Positions 1 to 8,968 of a DNA stretch of 64,000 bases are shown piece after piece (the stretch's first letter is position 1; each line of letters starts with the position of its first letter). This DNA is from Serratia bockelmannii. Its GTDB lineage: Bacteria; Pseudomonadota; Gammaproteobacteria; Enterobacterales; Enterobacteriaceae. The notes under the pieces were generated by a model, which ran no database searches, had not been told where the DNA came from, and was given only the letters and a program-made list of their open reading frames with translations. The stretch is taken from assembly GCF_008011855.1 (NCBI RefSeq), contig NZ_VOUX01000003.1, forward strand, positions 372,001 through 436,000, in the 5' to 3' direction. The position numbers and the translations under genes are program-made.

Positions 1-552
1 AACGACGCCATCGACGCCGCGTTGCCGCAGGACGGATTGCTGGTGCGCGATATCACCGTTTCCGGCAGCGTCTGGGGCAGCCGTTTGTTCCGCGCGATCT
101 CGCCGCTGTGCAACATTCACTCGCTGGCCGGTGCTATCGGCATGGGGCTGCCGATGGCGATCGGCACCGCGATCGCCAACCCGCAGCGCAAGGTGGTGGG
201 GCTGGTGGGCGATGGCGGTTTGGCGCTGGGCCTGGGGGAACTGGCGACCATGGCGCAGGAACAGGTGAACATCACCCTGCTGATCATGAACGACGGCGGT
301 TATGGCGTGATGCGCGGCATTCAGGACAAGTATTTCGCCGGGCGCCAGTATTACAACGAGCTGCATACGCCGGCCTTTACTCAAATAGCCGAAGCGATGG
401 GGCTGAAAGCCTGGAAGGTCGAGGCGGCGGCGCAGTTCAACGGCGTATTGGCCGAGGCGATCAACTACCCGGGGCCGTCGGTGGTCGAGGTGGACATGAA
501 GCAGGTCGGGCCGCTGACCTTCGCCGGGCCGCCGCAGAAAACCCTGTATTGA
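1..552 (+). CDS. Thiamine-diphosphate-dependent enzyme, acetolactate-synthase-like (3' part only)
   Basis: The reading frame is open from the first base and ends at TGA 552, so only the C-terminal ~183 residues are present. It carries the TPP/Mg binding motif of the family: GDGG, then about 30 residues later NDGGYG, preceded by a conserved HSLAGAIGMGLPMAIGTAIA-type stretch. This is the C-terminal PP domain of acetolactate synthase, benzoylformate decarboxylase and related carboligases or decarboxylases. The substrate cannot be told from this fragment. In E. coli, speB lies beyond loiP at this position, so the neighbourhood here differs. A bidirectional hairpin directly follows the stop. A TTG at 22 is an internal codon, not a start. 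Confidence 0.8.
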   Translation, partial: NDAIDAALPQDGLLVRDITVSGSVWGSRLFRAISPLCNIHSLAGAIGMGLPMAIGTAIANPQRKVVGLVGDGGLALGLGELATMAQEQVNITLLIMNDGGYGVMRGIQDKYFAGRQYYNELHTPAFTQIAEAMGLKAWKVEAAAQFNGVLAEAINYPGPSVVEVDMKQVGPLTFAGPPQKTLY

Positions 553-562
553 GACGATAAAA

Positions 563-590
563 AACGCCCGGCGGTTGCCGGGCGTTCTCG
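563..590. terminator. Bidirectional terminator between TPP enzyme and loiP
   Basis: The stem AACGCCCGGC (563-572), loop GGTT and GCCGGGCGTT (577-586) sits between two convergent genes. An A-run precedes the stem, which gives a U-run on the loiP transcript. The T-rich stretch after it serves the plus strand. Confidence 0.75.
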
Positions 591-593
591 TTG

Positions 594-1346
594 TTACTTC
601 TCTGCCGCGATGCGATCGCGAATGTGCTGCGCGCGCGCTTGGGAAGACGGGTGATCGTCGAACATGCTGCTCTGACGGCCGGCTTCCATTTGGGCCAATT
701 TTTCGAAGCTGGTGGCCAGGCCGTTCGGATCGATGCCGCGCTTTTTCAGCAGATCGAACGAGTAATCATCCGCTTCGCTCTCCTGCTTCTGCGAGAACTG
801 GGCGCTGACCAGTTTCTCGCCGATATCCGCCAGCTGCGACTGCGACAGCGAGCCGATGACGCCGCCGGCGGAGGACGCCGCGGTGCGCAGCGCCACGGTG
901 CCGTAAGCCACCTGCATCGCTTTACGGGTGTGGCCCAGCGCCACGTGGCCCATTTCGTGGCCCAGCACGCCTTCCACTTCGTTGTCGTTCATCATGTCCA
1001 TCAGGCCGCTGTAGACGCGGATACAGCCGTTGGCCATCGCCCAGGCGTTGACGTCTTTGGTCACGTAGACCTTGTAGTTGGCCGGGGTGCCGTTGATGTT
1101 GTCGCCCAGCGCCGCAGCGATTTTGTTGAGACGCTTGGCGTAGGTGCTGCCGGCCGGCGCGATTTGTGCCTTGCTGTCCATCTCGGCGCAGGATTTATCA
1201 CTCAGGGCCTTAACGTCGTCGTTGCTCAGGGTCGCCGCCTGGAACGCCTGCGCGCCGGACTGCATCAAGGTTTCGGTATTCAGGTTTTGACAGCCGGTTG
1301 CCAAGGTGGCAATGCCCAACGCAATCAAAGAGGTACGGATCTTCAT
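594..1346 (-). CDS. loiP: LoiP, outer-membrane M48 metalloprotease lipoprotein
   Basis: The product is a 250-residue zinc endopeptidase of family M48B, expected at the periplasmic face of the outer membrane. The N-terminus MKIRTSLIALGIATLATGC is a lipoprotein signal with lipidated Cys19. The zinc motif HEMGH lies at 130-134 and the third-ligand region EADDY at about 191. The stretches IRVYSGLMDMM and SSMFDDHPSS match E. coli LoiP (YggG), which also lies divergently next to tktA. An upstream in-frame ATG at 1373 would add nine residues ahead of the signal peptide. The start at 1346 is preferred because AGGAAG lies just upstream and the lipobox is then correctly placed. Confidence 0.93.
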   Translation of the reverse strand: MKIRTSLIALGIATLATGCQNLNTETLMQSGAQAFQAATLSNDDVKALSDKSCAEMDSKAQIAPAGSTYAKRLNKIAAALGDNINGTPANYKVYVTKDVNAWAMANGCIRVYSGLMDMMNDNEVEGVLGHEMGHVALGHTRKAMQVAYGTVALRTAASSAGGVIGSLSQSQLADIGEKLVSAQFSQKQESEADDYSFDLLKKRGIDPNGLATSFEKLAQMEAGRQSSMFDDHPSSQARAQHIRDRIAAEK

Positions 1347-1584
1347 AACGCCATCTTCCTGTGAAGGTAACAAGGTAAAAGAGTCATTTTGCTTTGAGGA
1401 AATCTTGTCGCAAGAGCCTAGTGTACGCCAGCTAAGGCGAGAATAGTGTTATTCCGAAAAAGCGTCCAATCGTGCTAATAAGTGGTGAACTCGCTCTCAT
1501 TTGGCATTAGGGATTGCCGTTGTGATGTGGAGTCTGAGAAAATAGGGAACTTGACTGCTTTTTTTATCCGACCTGGAGTAAAAC

Positions 1585-3579
1585 ATGTCCTCTCGTAAAG
1601 AGCTTGCCAACGCCATCCGCGCACTCAGCATGGACGCCGTACAAAAAGCAAATTCCGGCCACCCGGGGGCCCCTATGGGCATGGCGGACATCGCCGAAGT
1701 CCTGTGGCGTGACTACCTCAACCACAACCCGACTAACCCGCACTGGGCTGACCGCGACCGTTTCGTGCTCTCCAACGGCCACGGCTCCATGTTGATTTAC
1801 AGCCTCCTGCACCTCACCGGCTACGACCTGCCGATGCGCGAGCTGGAGAACTTCCGTCAGCTGCATTCCAAAACCCCGGGGCACCCGGAGTACGGCTACA
1901 CCCCAGGCGTTGAGACCACCACCGGTCCGCTGGGCCAGGGTATCGCCAACGCCGTCGGCTTCGCCATCGCCGAACGCACCCTGGCGGCGCAGTTCAACCG
2001 CCCTGGCCACGACATCGTCGACCACCACACCTACGCCTTCATGGGCGACGGCTGCATGATGGAAGGTATCTCGCACGAAGTCTGCTCCCTGGCCGGCACC
2101 CTCAAGCTCGGCAAGCTGACCGCCTTCTACGATGACAACGGCATCTCCATCGACGGCCACGTCGACGGCTGGTTCACCGACGACACCGCCCTGCGTTTCG
2201 AAGCCTACGGCTGGCACGTGGTGCGCAACGTTGACGGCCACAACCCGGACGCCATCAAGGCCGCGATTGAAGAAGCCCGCAAGGTGACCGACAAGCCGTC
2301 GCTGCTGATGTGCAAGACCGTTATCGGCTTCGGTTCGCCGAACAAGGCCGGCACCCATGACGTGCACGGTGCCGCGCTGGGCGCCGCCGAAGTGGCCGCC
2401 ACCCGCGAAGCGCTGGGCTGGAAATACGCCGCCTTTGAAATCCCGCAGGACATCTACGCCCAGTGGGACGCCAAAGAAGCCGGTCAGGCCAAAGAAGCGG
2501 CCTGGAACGACAAGTTCGCCGCCTACGCCAAGGCCTTCCCGGAACTGGCTGCCGAGTTCAAGCGCCGCATGAACGGCGAGCTGCCGGCGGACTGGAAAGC
2601 CGACGCCAAGGCGTTCGTGGAAAAACTGCAGGCCAATCCGGCCAACATCGCCAGCCGCAAGGCGTCGCAGAACGCGCTGGAAGCGTTCGGCAAGGTGCTG
2701 CCGGAGTTCCTGGGCGGCTCTGCCGACCTGGCGCCGAGCAACCTGACCATGTGGTCCGGCTCGAAAGCGCTGAACGTTGACCCGGCGGGCAACTACATTC
2801 ATTACGGCGTGCGCGAGTTCGGCATGACCGCCATCACCAACGGCATCGCGCTGCACGGCGGCTTCCTGCCGTACTCGGCGACCTTCCTGATGTTCGTGGA
2901 ATACGCCCGCAACGCGGTGCGCATGGCGGCGCTGATGAAGCTGCGCAACGTGTTCGTCTACACCCACGACTCCATCGGTCTGGGCGAAGACGGCCCGACC
3001 CACCAGCCGGTGGAGCAGCTGGCGAGCCTGCGCGTGACCCCGAACATGAGCACCTGGCGCCCGTGTGACCAGGTGGAATCGGCGGTGGCGTGGCAGTACG
3101 GTATCGAGCGCAACGACGGCCCGACCACGCTGGTGTTCTCGCGCCAGAACCTGACCCAGCAGCCGCGCAGCGCAGAGCAGCTGGCGAACGTGTACCGCGG
3201 CGGCTACGTGCTGAAAGACTGCGCGGGCACGCCGGACGTCATCCTGATTGCCACCGGCTCCGAAGTGGGTATCACGGTGGAAGCGGCGGACAAGCTGACC
3301 GCAGCGGGCCGCAAGGTGCGCGTGGTGTCGATGCCGTCGACCGACGCGTTCGACAAGCAGGATGCGGCGTACCGCGAGTCGGTGCTGCCGGCGGCGGTGA
3401 CGGCGCGCGTGGCGGTGGAAGCGGGTATCGCGGACTACTGGTACAAGTACGTGGGCCTGAACGGCGCCATCGTGGGCATGACCACCTTCGGTGAGTCGGC
3501 GCCGGCGGAGCAGCTGTTCGCCGAGTTCGGCTTCACCGTGGACAACGTGGTGGCCAAGGCGCAGGCGCTGCTGAAGTAA
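1585..3579 (+). CDS. tktA: Transketolase 1
   Basis: This 664-residue cytoplasmic ThDP enzyme moves two-carbon ketol units between sugar phosphates in the non-oxidative pentose phosphate pathway. Visible active-site features are His26 in SGHPGAPMG, the ThDP/metal motif GDG (154-156) with Asn185 in DDNGIS, and the C-terminal [15 protein letters not shown] motif. Length and sequence match E. coli TktA. A GGAG-type ribosome site (cctggagtaaaac) precedes the ATG. The gene is divergent from loiP, as in E. coli. It would take up D-xylulose 5-phosphate produced by the ascorbate operon further along this window. A strong terminator follows. Confidence 0.98.
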   Translation: MSSRKELANAIRALSMDAVQKANSGHPGAPMGMADIAEVLWRDYLNHNPTNPHWADRDRFVLSNGHGSMLIYSLLHLTGYDLPMRELENFRQLHSKTPGHPEYGYTPGVETTTGPLGQGIANAVGFAIAERTLAAQFNRPGHDIVDHHTYAFMGDGCMMEGISHEVCSLAGTLKLGKLTAFYDDNGISIDGHVDGWFTDDTALRFEAYGWHVVRNVDGHNPDAIKAAIEEARKVTDKPSLLMCKTVIGFGSPNKAGTHDVHGAALGAAEVAATREALGWKYAAFEIPQDIYAQWDAKEAGQAKEAAWNDKFAAYAKAFPELAAEFKRRMNGELPADWKADAKAFVEKLQANPANIASRKASQNALEAFGKVLPEFLGGSADLAPSNLTMWSGSKALNVDPAGNYIHYGVREFGMTAITNGIALHGGFLPYSATFLMFVEYARNAVRMAALMKLRNVFVYTHDSIGLGEDGPTHQPVEQLASLRVTPNMSTWRPCDQVESAVAWQYGIERNDGPTTLVFSRQNLTQQPRSAEQLANVYRGGYVLKDCAGTPDVILIATGSEVGITVEAADKLTAAGRKVRVVSMPSTDAFDKQDAAYRESVLPAAVTARVAVEAGIADYWYKYVGLNGAIVGMTTFGESAPAEQLFAEFGFTVDNVVAKAQALLK

Positions 3580-3600
3580 GCGGCCGGGCGCAAGCCGATA

Positions 3601-3631
3601 AAAAAGCCGGTCATTATGACCGGCTTTTTTT
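3601..3631. terminator. Terminator after tktA, shared with the BrnQ-type gene
   Basis: The stem AAAAAGCCGGTCA (3601-3613), loop TTA and TGACCGGCTTTTT is perfect and flanked by A- and T-runs. It can therefore end both tktA (+) and the convergent carrier gene (-). Confidence 0.9.
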
Positions 3632-3648
3632 ATGGGCGGAAACCGCGA

Positions 3649-4971
3649 TTACGACGCGGTCTTGATGCTTTCGGCGCTGCGCAACCGGTCGTAAGCCGCC
3701 GCCAGCAACAGCACCAGCAGCGTAGGCTGCAGCCAGACCAGACCCTGTTCGGCCAGCGGCAACTTATCGAACCAGGTCGGCAGCAGGCCGCTGAAGCTGG
3801 AGGCCTTCAGGCCGTCGGCGAGGCCAAACACCAGGCTGGTGGCGATCACCGGCGCGAACACGCGCTTGGCGCTGCGCCAGCGGTTCTGGCTGAAGCTGAG
3901 CAACACCAGCGCGATGCAGGGTGGATAGATCGCCGTCAGCACCGGCAGCGAGACGCGGATCAGGTTGGCCAGCCCCATGTTGGAGACCAGCATGGCGAAG
4001 AGCGCGAGGATAACCACCAGCGTGCGGTAAGAGAGCGGCAGGTAGCGAGAGAAGAAGTCCGCGCAGGCACAGGTCATGCCGACCGCCGTCACCAGGCAGG
4101 CGATGAACATCAGTACCGCCATAAAGACGCTGCCCAGATCGCCGAAGGTGTGCTGCACATAGGCGTGCAGGATTGCCGCGCCATCCTGAGCGCCACTCTC
4201 GACCAGGCTGCCGCTGCCGGCGCCAAGTTTGAACATGCAGATATAGACCAGAGTCAGGCCGACGCCGGCGATCAGGCTGGCCCACAGGGTGTAGCGCAGC
4301 AGCAGGCCGCTGTCGCTGACGCCACGCGAGCGGGCGGCGGTGACGATAATCGAGCCGAACATCAACGCCGACAGCGTGTCCATGGTTTGATAACCCTGAA
4401 CGAAGCCGGTGGAAAACGCCGCGGCCTGATAGCTGCCGACGGCGGAGACCGGCGCACCGGCGGGCCAGACCAGGGCGGCGATGCCGAGCGCGGCCAGCGC
4501 CAGAATTTTCAGCGGCGCCAGAATATGGCCGACGTTGTCGAGCAAGCGGCCGGGATACAGCGACACGACCATCGCCAGGGTAAAGAACAGCAGGCTGTAG
4601 ATGAACTGCGGCAGGGCGCCGTCGCCGGTGAAGGGCGCGATGCCGAGGGCGAAAGAAACATTGGCGGTTCGCGGGGTGGCGAACAGTGGGCCGAGCGCCA
4701 GATAGCAGACGGTCGCCAACAGCAGGCCGGCTGTGCGGCCGATGGGGCCAGTCAGCAGGCTGATGCTGCCGCCGACGCGCGCCAGCGCGATCACGGCAAT
4801 CACCGGCAGGGCGACGGCGGTCACCATAAAACCGAGGGCGGCCGGCCACAGATGCTCACCGGACTGCAGCCCCACTAGCGGGGGGAAAATGATGTTGCCG
4901 GCGCCGACAAACAGGGCGAAGGTCATAAAGCCCAGGGCGATAATGTCTTTCGGGGATAAACTCTTGGTCAT
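3649..4971 (-). CDS. brnQ: BrnQ-family branched-chain amino acid carrier
   Basis: This is a 440-residue inner-membrane protein of the LIVCS family, cation-coupled uptake carriers for leucine, isoleucine and valine. The N-terminal stretch [20 protein letters not shown], the following FPP motif and [20 protein letters not shown] are hallmarks of BrnQ. About 12 hydrophobic segments can be counted. In E. coli the single brnQ lies near phoR, so this copy between tktA and epd may be a second paralogue and its specificity is not certain. It stands upstream of an amino-acid-hydroxylase-like gene on the same strand (213 bp apart), which may be relevant to substrate supply. Confidence 0.85.
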   Translation of the reverse strand: MTKSLSPKDIIALGFMTFALFVGAGNIIFPPLVGLQSGEHLWPAALGFMVTAVALPVIAVIALARVGGSISLLTGPIGRTAGLLLATVCYLALGPLFATPRTANVSFALGIAPFTGDGALPQFIYSLLFFTLAMVVSLYPGRLLDNVGHILAPLKILALAALGIAALVWPAGAPVSAVGSYQAAAFSTGFVQGYQTMDTLSALMFGSIIVTAARSRGVSDSGLLLRYTLWASLIAGVGLTLVYICMFKLGAGSGSLVESGAQDGAAILHAYVQHTFGDLGSVFMAVLMFIACLVTAVGMTCACADFFSRYLPLSYRTLVVILALFAMLVSNMGLANLIRVSLPVLTAIYPPCIALVLLSFSQNRWRSAKRVFAPVIATSLVFGLADGLKASSFSGLLPTWFDKLPLAEQGLVWLQPTLLVLLLAAAYDRLRSAESIKTAS

Positions 4972-5184
4972 AACGGTATGGCACTGCCTGTATTCATGAA
5001 ATAAACGGCCTGGCTGCAGAATGAAGCACTGCAGGAGGAGGCGCGTGGGGCAGCGTAAGCCCGCAAAAATTTTCGTCCGGCAGGATATAATAATTCGGCG
5101 ACAAAAACCTGATTAATCCAGCGCTGTTTACCCCGGCGTGAACCGGCCGCACAGAGGGATCCTGGCGGCCGGCCCGGCAGCGCG

Positions 5185-6066
5185 TTAGCTCGCGCGCGCC
5201 ACCATGTCTATCGACAGCGGGATTTCGATATGCGGTTTAAAAGAGTCATACGCGAAGGAGACGTGGCCGTCTTCGACCGGTTTACGGGTGAAAAAGATCA
5301 GCATATCACGGGTCGAATGCCGGCGTTTGTCCTGCGCTTCCACCGGTGAGAGGCTGTGTTTGCGCTCATGGTCGACAATCAGCAGGGTATCGAGGAAATG
5401 CCGATGCTGTATTTCGCCCAAAATCCATTCCGGCCGGGCGCGATCGAATTTGATCCCGCTGGTTTCGCGCATATCGTGAATAAAGGTCTTGGCGCTGTCG
5501 TCGGTCATGTTGTCGCAGCCGAGGAAGGTCGTCATGGTGTGGTCGACGCCGTCGCTGTGTACGCCTTCCAGCGCCGGTTCGCCCAACATCTGCGGCGTGG
5601 TGACGGTGCGCAGGTTGAACACCGTGCAGACGAATTTGTTGATTTCCTGATTAAGCCGGGGGCGCGGCGTCACGCTCACGCCATCGATCACGTAGGCTTT
5701 GAATTTCATCAGTGCCTGAAATGCCGTATTCAACTGCAGATCGTCGTTGATGCCGCGGAAATGGCGCACCTTTCCCGAATCGTAGCGGATGAAGTCTTCC
5801 TCGACCGAGAGCACGAAAGGCTGGAACTCCAGCCGCTCAATCTGGGCGCGATCGAAGTCGAAACAGAAGCGGCCGTTTCTGGACTTGCGGAAAGGCAGTG
5901 TGGGATCGTCCGCCAGATTGGCGCTGACCTGCTGCAGCCTGGCGAAATCTTCCGGCCGCGCGCCCAGCGCCAGCAGGATCGCTTGCATGGTGGCGCCGGG
6001 GATAAAGGCTGAACGGTGTTCCTGGTACGCCTTCTTAACTTCATCAAGCAGGGATAACTGTCGCAT
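5185..6066 (-). CDS. 2-oxoglutarate/Fe(II) dioxygenase, free amino acid hydroxylase-like
   Basis: The 293-residue cytoplasmic protein resembles the 2OG-Fe dioxygenase family that includes bacterial L-isoleucine 4-hydroxylase (IDO/Hil type). The metal motif HxD is visible as H170-S-D172 in LEGVHSDGVDHT. A likely distal histidine is H237 in HERKHSLSPVE, and an arginine for the co-substrate carboxylate lies in RRHSTRDML (about 249-253). These enzymes couple 2OG decarboxylation to hydroxylation of a free amino acid. The substrate here is inferred, not shown. The gene lies 30 nt downstream of a CsaA-like gene, so the two are probably co-transcribed. A BrnQ-type importer and a DMT exporter flank the pair. 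Confidence 0.72.
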   Translation of the reverse strand: MRQLSLLDEVKKAYQEHRSAFIPGATMQAILLALGARPEDFARLQQVSANLADDPTLPFRKSRNGRFCFDFDRAQIERLEFQPFVLSVEEDFIRYDSGKVRHFRGINDDLQLNTAFQALMKFKAYVIDGVSVTPRPRLNQEINKFVCTVFNLRTVTTPQMLGEPALEGVHSDGVDHTMTTFLGCDNMTDDSAKTFIHDMRETSGIKFDRARPEWILGEIQHRHFLDTLLIVDHERKHSLSPVEAQDKRRHSTRDMLIFFTRKPVEDGHVSFAYDSFKPHIEIPLSIDMVARAS

Positions 6067-6096
6067 TTCTCGGTGGCCTCACGAATGATGTGGCGA

Positions 6097-6429
6097 TTAT
6101 AAAATCTTGCTGCCGATCTCCACGTCGACATCGGGTTTCAGCAAGACAGTGCCTTGATCCCGGGTGACCGCGGCAAGTACCAGCACTTCAGATTTAAATC
6201 CGGCAACCCGCCTGGCGGGGAAATTAACGACGGAGATGACTTTTTTTCCAATCAGATCATCTTCCTGATAGTTTTCGCATAATTGCGCCGAGCTGTTTTT
6301 AATGCCAATTTCTTCGCCGAAATCAATGCGCAGCTTATAGGCGGGCTTTAATGCCTTGTCGTTATATTCCACGGAAATAATTTCGCCAATACGCATATCC
6401 AGTTTCATAAAATCAGTGATTTCGGCCAT
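6097..6429 (-). CDS. CsaA-like tRNA-binding-domain protein
   Basis: This 110-residue protein consists of a single OB-fold tRNA-binding domain, as in CsaA and the C-terminus of MetG. It shows FMKLDMRIGEI at the start, IGIKNSSAQL in the middle, then VISVVNFPARRVAGFKSEVLVL. CsaA homologues are described as dimeric, tRNA-binding or chaperone-like proteins with unclear physiological roles. Its codons are visibly richer in A/T than the surrounding genes, suggesting a different history. It is the first gene of a two-gene unit with the dioxygenase and is divergent from the DMT transporter. Confidence 0.85.
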   Translation of the reverse strand: MAEITDFMKLDMRIGEIISVEYNDKALKPAYKLRIDFGEEIGIKNSSAQLCENYQEDDLIGKKVISVVNFPARRVAGFKSEVLVLAAVTRDQGTVLLKPDVDVEIGSKIL

Positions 6430-6719
6430 GAGTCAGTCCAGTTAATTAAGTGGCTTCAGGAAGGCTAGCAAAGGGGAATTATTCCGACAATGCCGCCAGG
6501 AGGGGAATAGTTATACCGGATGTAGCAATTAATTTACATTATCGTAACGTGGTGGAATTAATTATAAGCTTGGTGAATTATATAAGATTGAAACTTCATT
6601 ATTTCCCGCAATTATGTTCACCACGCCTGCTTGGTGCCAGCGTCGATACTGTTAAGCCCGTGTTAAATTGGTTAGTATGCTCTGCATTAATTCATCAACG
6701 GCATTTTTTAGGTAGTGAT
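6430..6719. promoter_or_regulatory. AT-rich divergent intergenic region, csaA-like/DMT exporter
   Basis: This 290-bp stretch is markedly AT-rich compared with the window average. It must carry the divergent promoters of the csaA-like unit and the DMT transporter. The frame upstream of the DMT start stays open to 6450, but nothing in it resembles a transporter domain. No clear palindrome was identified. Confidence 0.5.
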
Positions 6720-7637
6720 ATGGAAATAACCCAGCGCGAAAAACGCGATCGGCGAAAGGCATTTATTGCGCCGTTTTTCCTGATATTAATTTGGTCGACC
6801 GGTTTTATTGCCGCGCGGGCGGTGGCGGATCATGCCGATCCCAACCTTTTCCTGACCTTTCGCTTTTTGATCGCCGCGGCAGTATTCGCTCTGCTGGCGC
6901 TGCATTGCGCCTGGCCCAAGGGGCGACAGTTCGTAATGCACCTGCTGACCGGCATGTTGATGAACGGTGTTTACCTTGCCGCAAGCTGGTGGGCGGTGGC
7001 GAACGGCCTGGCAGCCGGAGTGATGTCGCTGATCGGCGGATTGCAGCCGCTGTTTACCGCGCTGATTTTCGCGCTGGTGCTGCGTAAGCCGATCGGGTTA
7101 CGTTCCTGGGCCGGGCTGGCGGTCGGTTTTATCGGCGTTGCGCTGGTGCTCTCCCCGCGGCTGACCGGCATCGACGTCGGCAATATGGCGCTGCTGCCGA
7201 TCCTGATGGGGTTTGGCAGCATCGTTGCGCTGACGATAGGCATCATGGTGCAGAAGTCTTCGCTAGCAGCGGCCGATCTGCGGGCGGCAGGCGCCATTCA
7301 GCACCTCGGCGCGGCGATCGTGACCGGCGTACTGGCGGCCGTAATGGGCTCAGGCGCCTGGGACAATTCGCCAACGCTGTGGTTCTCGCTGCTGTGGTCG
7401 GCCGGCGTGTTGTCGCTGGGCGGCACCGCGCTGTTCATTTGGATGGTGCGCCACGGCGATTTGACTCGCATTACCGCGCTGATGCTGCTGGTGCCGCCGG
7501 CGGCGGCGCTGCAGGCTTACGCGCTGTTTGGTGAGGCGTTGTCGCTGGTGCAGCTGGCGGGATTTGTTCTGACGCTGCTGGGGGTTGCCATCGTACAGCG
7601 AATTCGCCTGCTGCGGCGCTCTCACCTGGCCGAATAG
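6720..7637 (+). CDS. DMT (EamA) superfamily exporter
   Basis: This 305-residue inner-membrane protein has ten predicted membrane segments in two EamA repeats, beginning IAPFFLILIWSTGFIAARAV. The family includes RhtA, YedA and other metabolite/amino acid exporters. A start at 6450 would add a 90-residue low-quality extension from an AT-rich intergenic region. The ATG at 6720 (MEITQREKRDRR) is preferred because it follows a weak TAGGTAG ribosome site and immediately precedes the positively charged lead into helix 1. Its placement beside an amino-acid-hydroxylase-like gene suggests export of a modified amino acid, but no residue reveals the substrate. Confidence 0.85.
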   Translation: MEITQREKRDRRKAFIAPFFLILIWSTGFIAARAVADHADPNLFLTFRFLIAAAVFALLALHCAWPKGRQFVMHLLTGMLMNGVYLAASWWAVANGLAAGVMSLIGGLQPLFTALIFALVLRKPIGLRSWAGLAVGFIGVALVLSPRLTGIDVGNMALLPILMGFGSIVALTIGIMVQKSSLAAADLRAAGAIQHLGAAIVTGVLAAVMGSGAWDNSPTLWFSLLWSAGVLSLGGTALFIWMVRHGDLTRITALMLLVPPAAALQAYALFGEALSLVQLAGFVLTLLGVAIVQRIRLLRRSHLAE

Positions 7638-7657
7638 TCTGCGATAGGAAGTGCTGT

Positions 7658-7682
7658 AAAGCCCGCGCTGCCGGGCTTTTTA
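7658..7682 (+). terminator. Terminator after DMT exporter
   Basis: The stem AAAGCCCG (7658-7665), a short loop and CGGGCTTTT (7672-7680) run into TATT. This ends the transporter transcript before the ABC operon. Confidence 0.85.
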
Positions 7683-7750
7683 TTGGCTGAAAAACGTCCA
7701 ACCTCACAAAACCGAAAGATAACAAGCAACGCCGTTGCCTCGTCATAAAT

Positions 7751-7767
7751 ATTAACTGTATGTTAAT
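7751..7767. promoter_or_regulatory. Inverted repeat upstream of ABC importer operon
   Basis: ATTAAC-TGTAT-GTTAAT is a perfect 6-bp inverted repeat with a 5-bp spacer, 31 bp before the first start codon of the substrate-binding protein. Its size and location suit an operator or a promoter-overlapping regulator site. The regulator is unknown. Confidence 0.4.
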
Positions 7768-7798
7768 TTTTGGTTTATTAAATGTGATCAGGGGATGG

Positions 7799-8890
7799 AT
7801 GATGATGAAAAAAATCAGCGCGACCGTAGCTGCTATCACCTTACTGGGCTCCGTTTCCGCCTATGCGGCCTTCCCGGCGGGCTACCCCGCCGACTATCAG
7901 AAACTGGTCGACGGCGCGAAGAAAGAAGGCAAGGTGGTGATTTATTCAACCACCGACACCAAGGCGGCGGCGCCGCTGATCCAGGGGTTCGAGGCGTTGT
8001 ATCCGGGCATCAAGGTCGAATACAACGACATGAACAGCACCGAACTGTATAACCGCTTTATCAGCGAGCAGGCGGCCGGCGGCACCAGCGGCGACCTGGT
8101 GTGGAGTTCGTCGATGGACACCATTTTGAAACTGGCGGGCGATTACGCGCAGGAGTATGCCTCTCCGGAGCGGGCTCAGCTGCCAAAATGGGCGGTATGG
8201 CAAGATAAAGTGTATGGCACCACCTATGAGCCGGTGGTGTTTATCTATAACAAACGGCTGATCCCGCAGGGCGATGTGCCGGATTCACACGCGGCGCTGG
8301 CTAAACTGATCGCCGGCCAGACGGACAAATTCAAGAAGAAAGTCACCACCTACGACATCGAAAAATCCGGCGTCGGCTTCATGCTGTCGGTGCAGGACTT
8401 CAAGGCCGATCCTAACTACTTCAAAACGCTGGCCGACGTGGCCAAGGGCGGGCTGGCGGTGCAATCTTCCACCGGCACCATGATGGAGCGCGTCTCCTCC
8501 GGTGAAAACCTGATCGGCTTCAATATCCTCGGTTCATACGCCGAGGCCCGCGCCAAGAGCGATCCGTCGCTCGGCATCGTCTATCCGAAAGACTATACCC
8601 TGGTGCTGTCGCGCGTGAGCTTCATCAGCAAAGAGGCCGGCAACCCTAATGCCGCCAAGCTGTGGTTCGACTACGTGCTGTCGGAGAAAGGGCAAAATAT
8701 TCTCGCCAATCAGGCGGATATCCCCTCGATCCGCAACGACATCGAAGGCAAGAACGACATCGATGGCATGACCAAGCTGTTGGGTAACGCGCTCAAGCCG
8801 ATCCCGGTCGATGACAGCCTGCTGGAATATCTGCAGCCGGCCAAACGTCTCGACTACATCAAACAATGGCGCGCCGCCGCGGCGAAATAA
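7799..8890 (+). CDS. ABC importer periplasmic substrate-binding protein (FbpA-like fold)
   Basis: The product is about 363 residues and starts with a Sec signal peptide (KKISATVAAITLLGSVSAYA, cleavage near AYA-AFP). The mature protein has the type-2 binding-protein pattern EGKVVIYSTTDTKAAAPLIQ, as in ferric-iron, phosphonate and polyamine-type binding proteins. The adjacent tyrosine pair that binds iron in FbpA/SfuA is not evident; the corresponding stretch reads FNILGSYAEAR with one Tyr. Iron is therefore not assured, and an organic ligand is possible. Three consecutive ATG codons (7799, 7802, 7805) follow an AGGGGA site; the middle one has the most usual spacing. It is first in a three-gene operon with permease and ATPase. 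Confidence 0.85.
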   Translation: MMMKKISATVAAITLLGSVSAYAAFPAGYPADYQKLVDGAKKEGKVVIYSTTDTKAAAPLIQGFEALYPGIKVEYNDMNSTELYNRFISEQAAGGTSGDLVWSSSMDTILKLAGDYAQEYASPERAQLPKWAVWQDKVYGTTYEPVVFIYNKRLIPQGDVPDSHAALAKLIAGQTDKFKKKVTTYDIEKSGVGFMLSVQDFKADPNYFKTLADVAKGGLAVQSSTGTMMERVSSGENLIGFNILGSYAEARAKSDPSLGIVYPKDYTLVLSRVSFISKEAGNPNAAKLWFDYVLSEKGQNILANQADIPSIRNDIEGKNDIDGMTKLLGNALKPIPVDDSLLEYLQPAKRLDYIKQWRAAAAK

Positions 8891-8968
8891 CAGGGACTGC
8901 ATTCGGACGCGCGCCTGCCGCACGGGCGCGCGCCCTTTGGTCGTCGTTTACAACCATAGGGAGCATTT

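Noticed and set aside
1564-3003. Long open frame antisense to tktA (479 codons)
   Set aside because: Long antisense frames arise from codon bias in GC-rich genes. Composition (Val/Gly/His/Arg-rich) is not protein-like and tktA is certain. The same applies to the long frames opposite gcvP (56520-59105), pepP and ubiI.
6450-6719. N-terminal 90-residue extension of the DMT exporter
   Set aside because: The frame is open, but the residues come from AT-rich intergenic DNA and lack family similarity; the start at 6720 fits the transporter.
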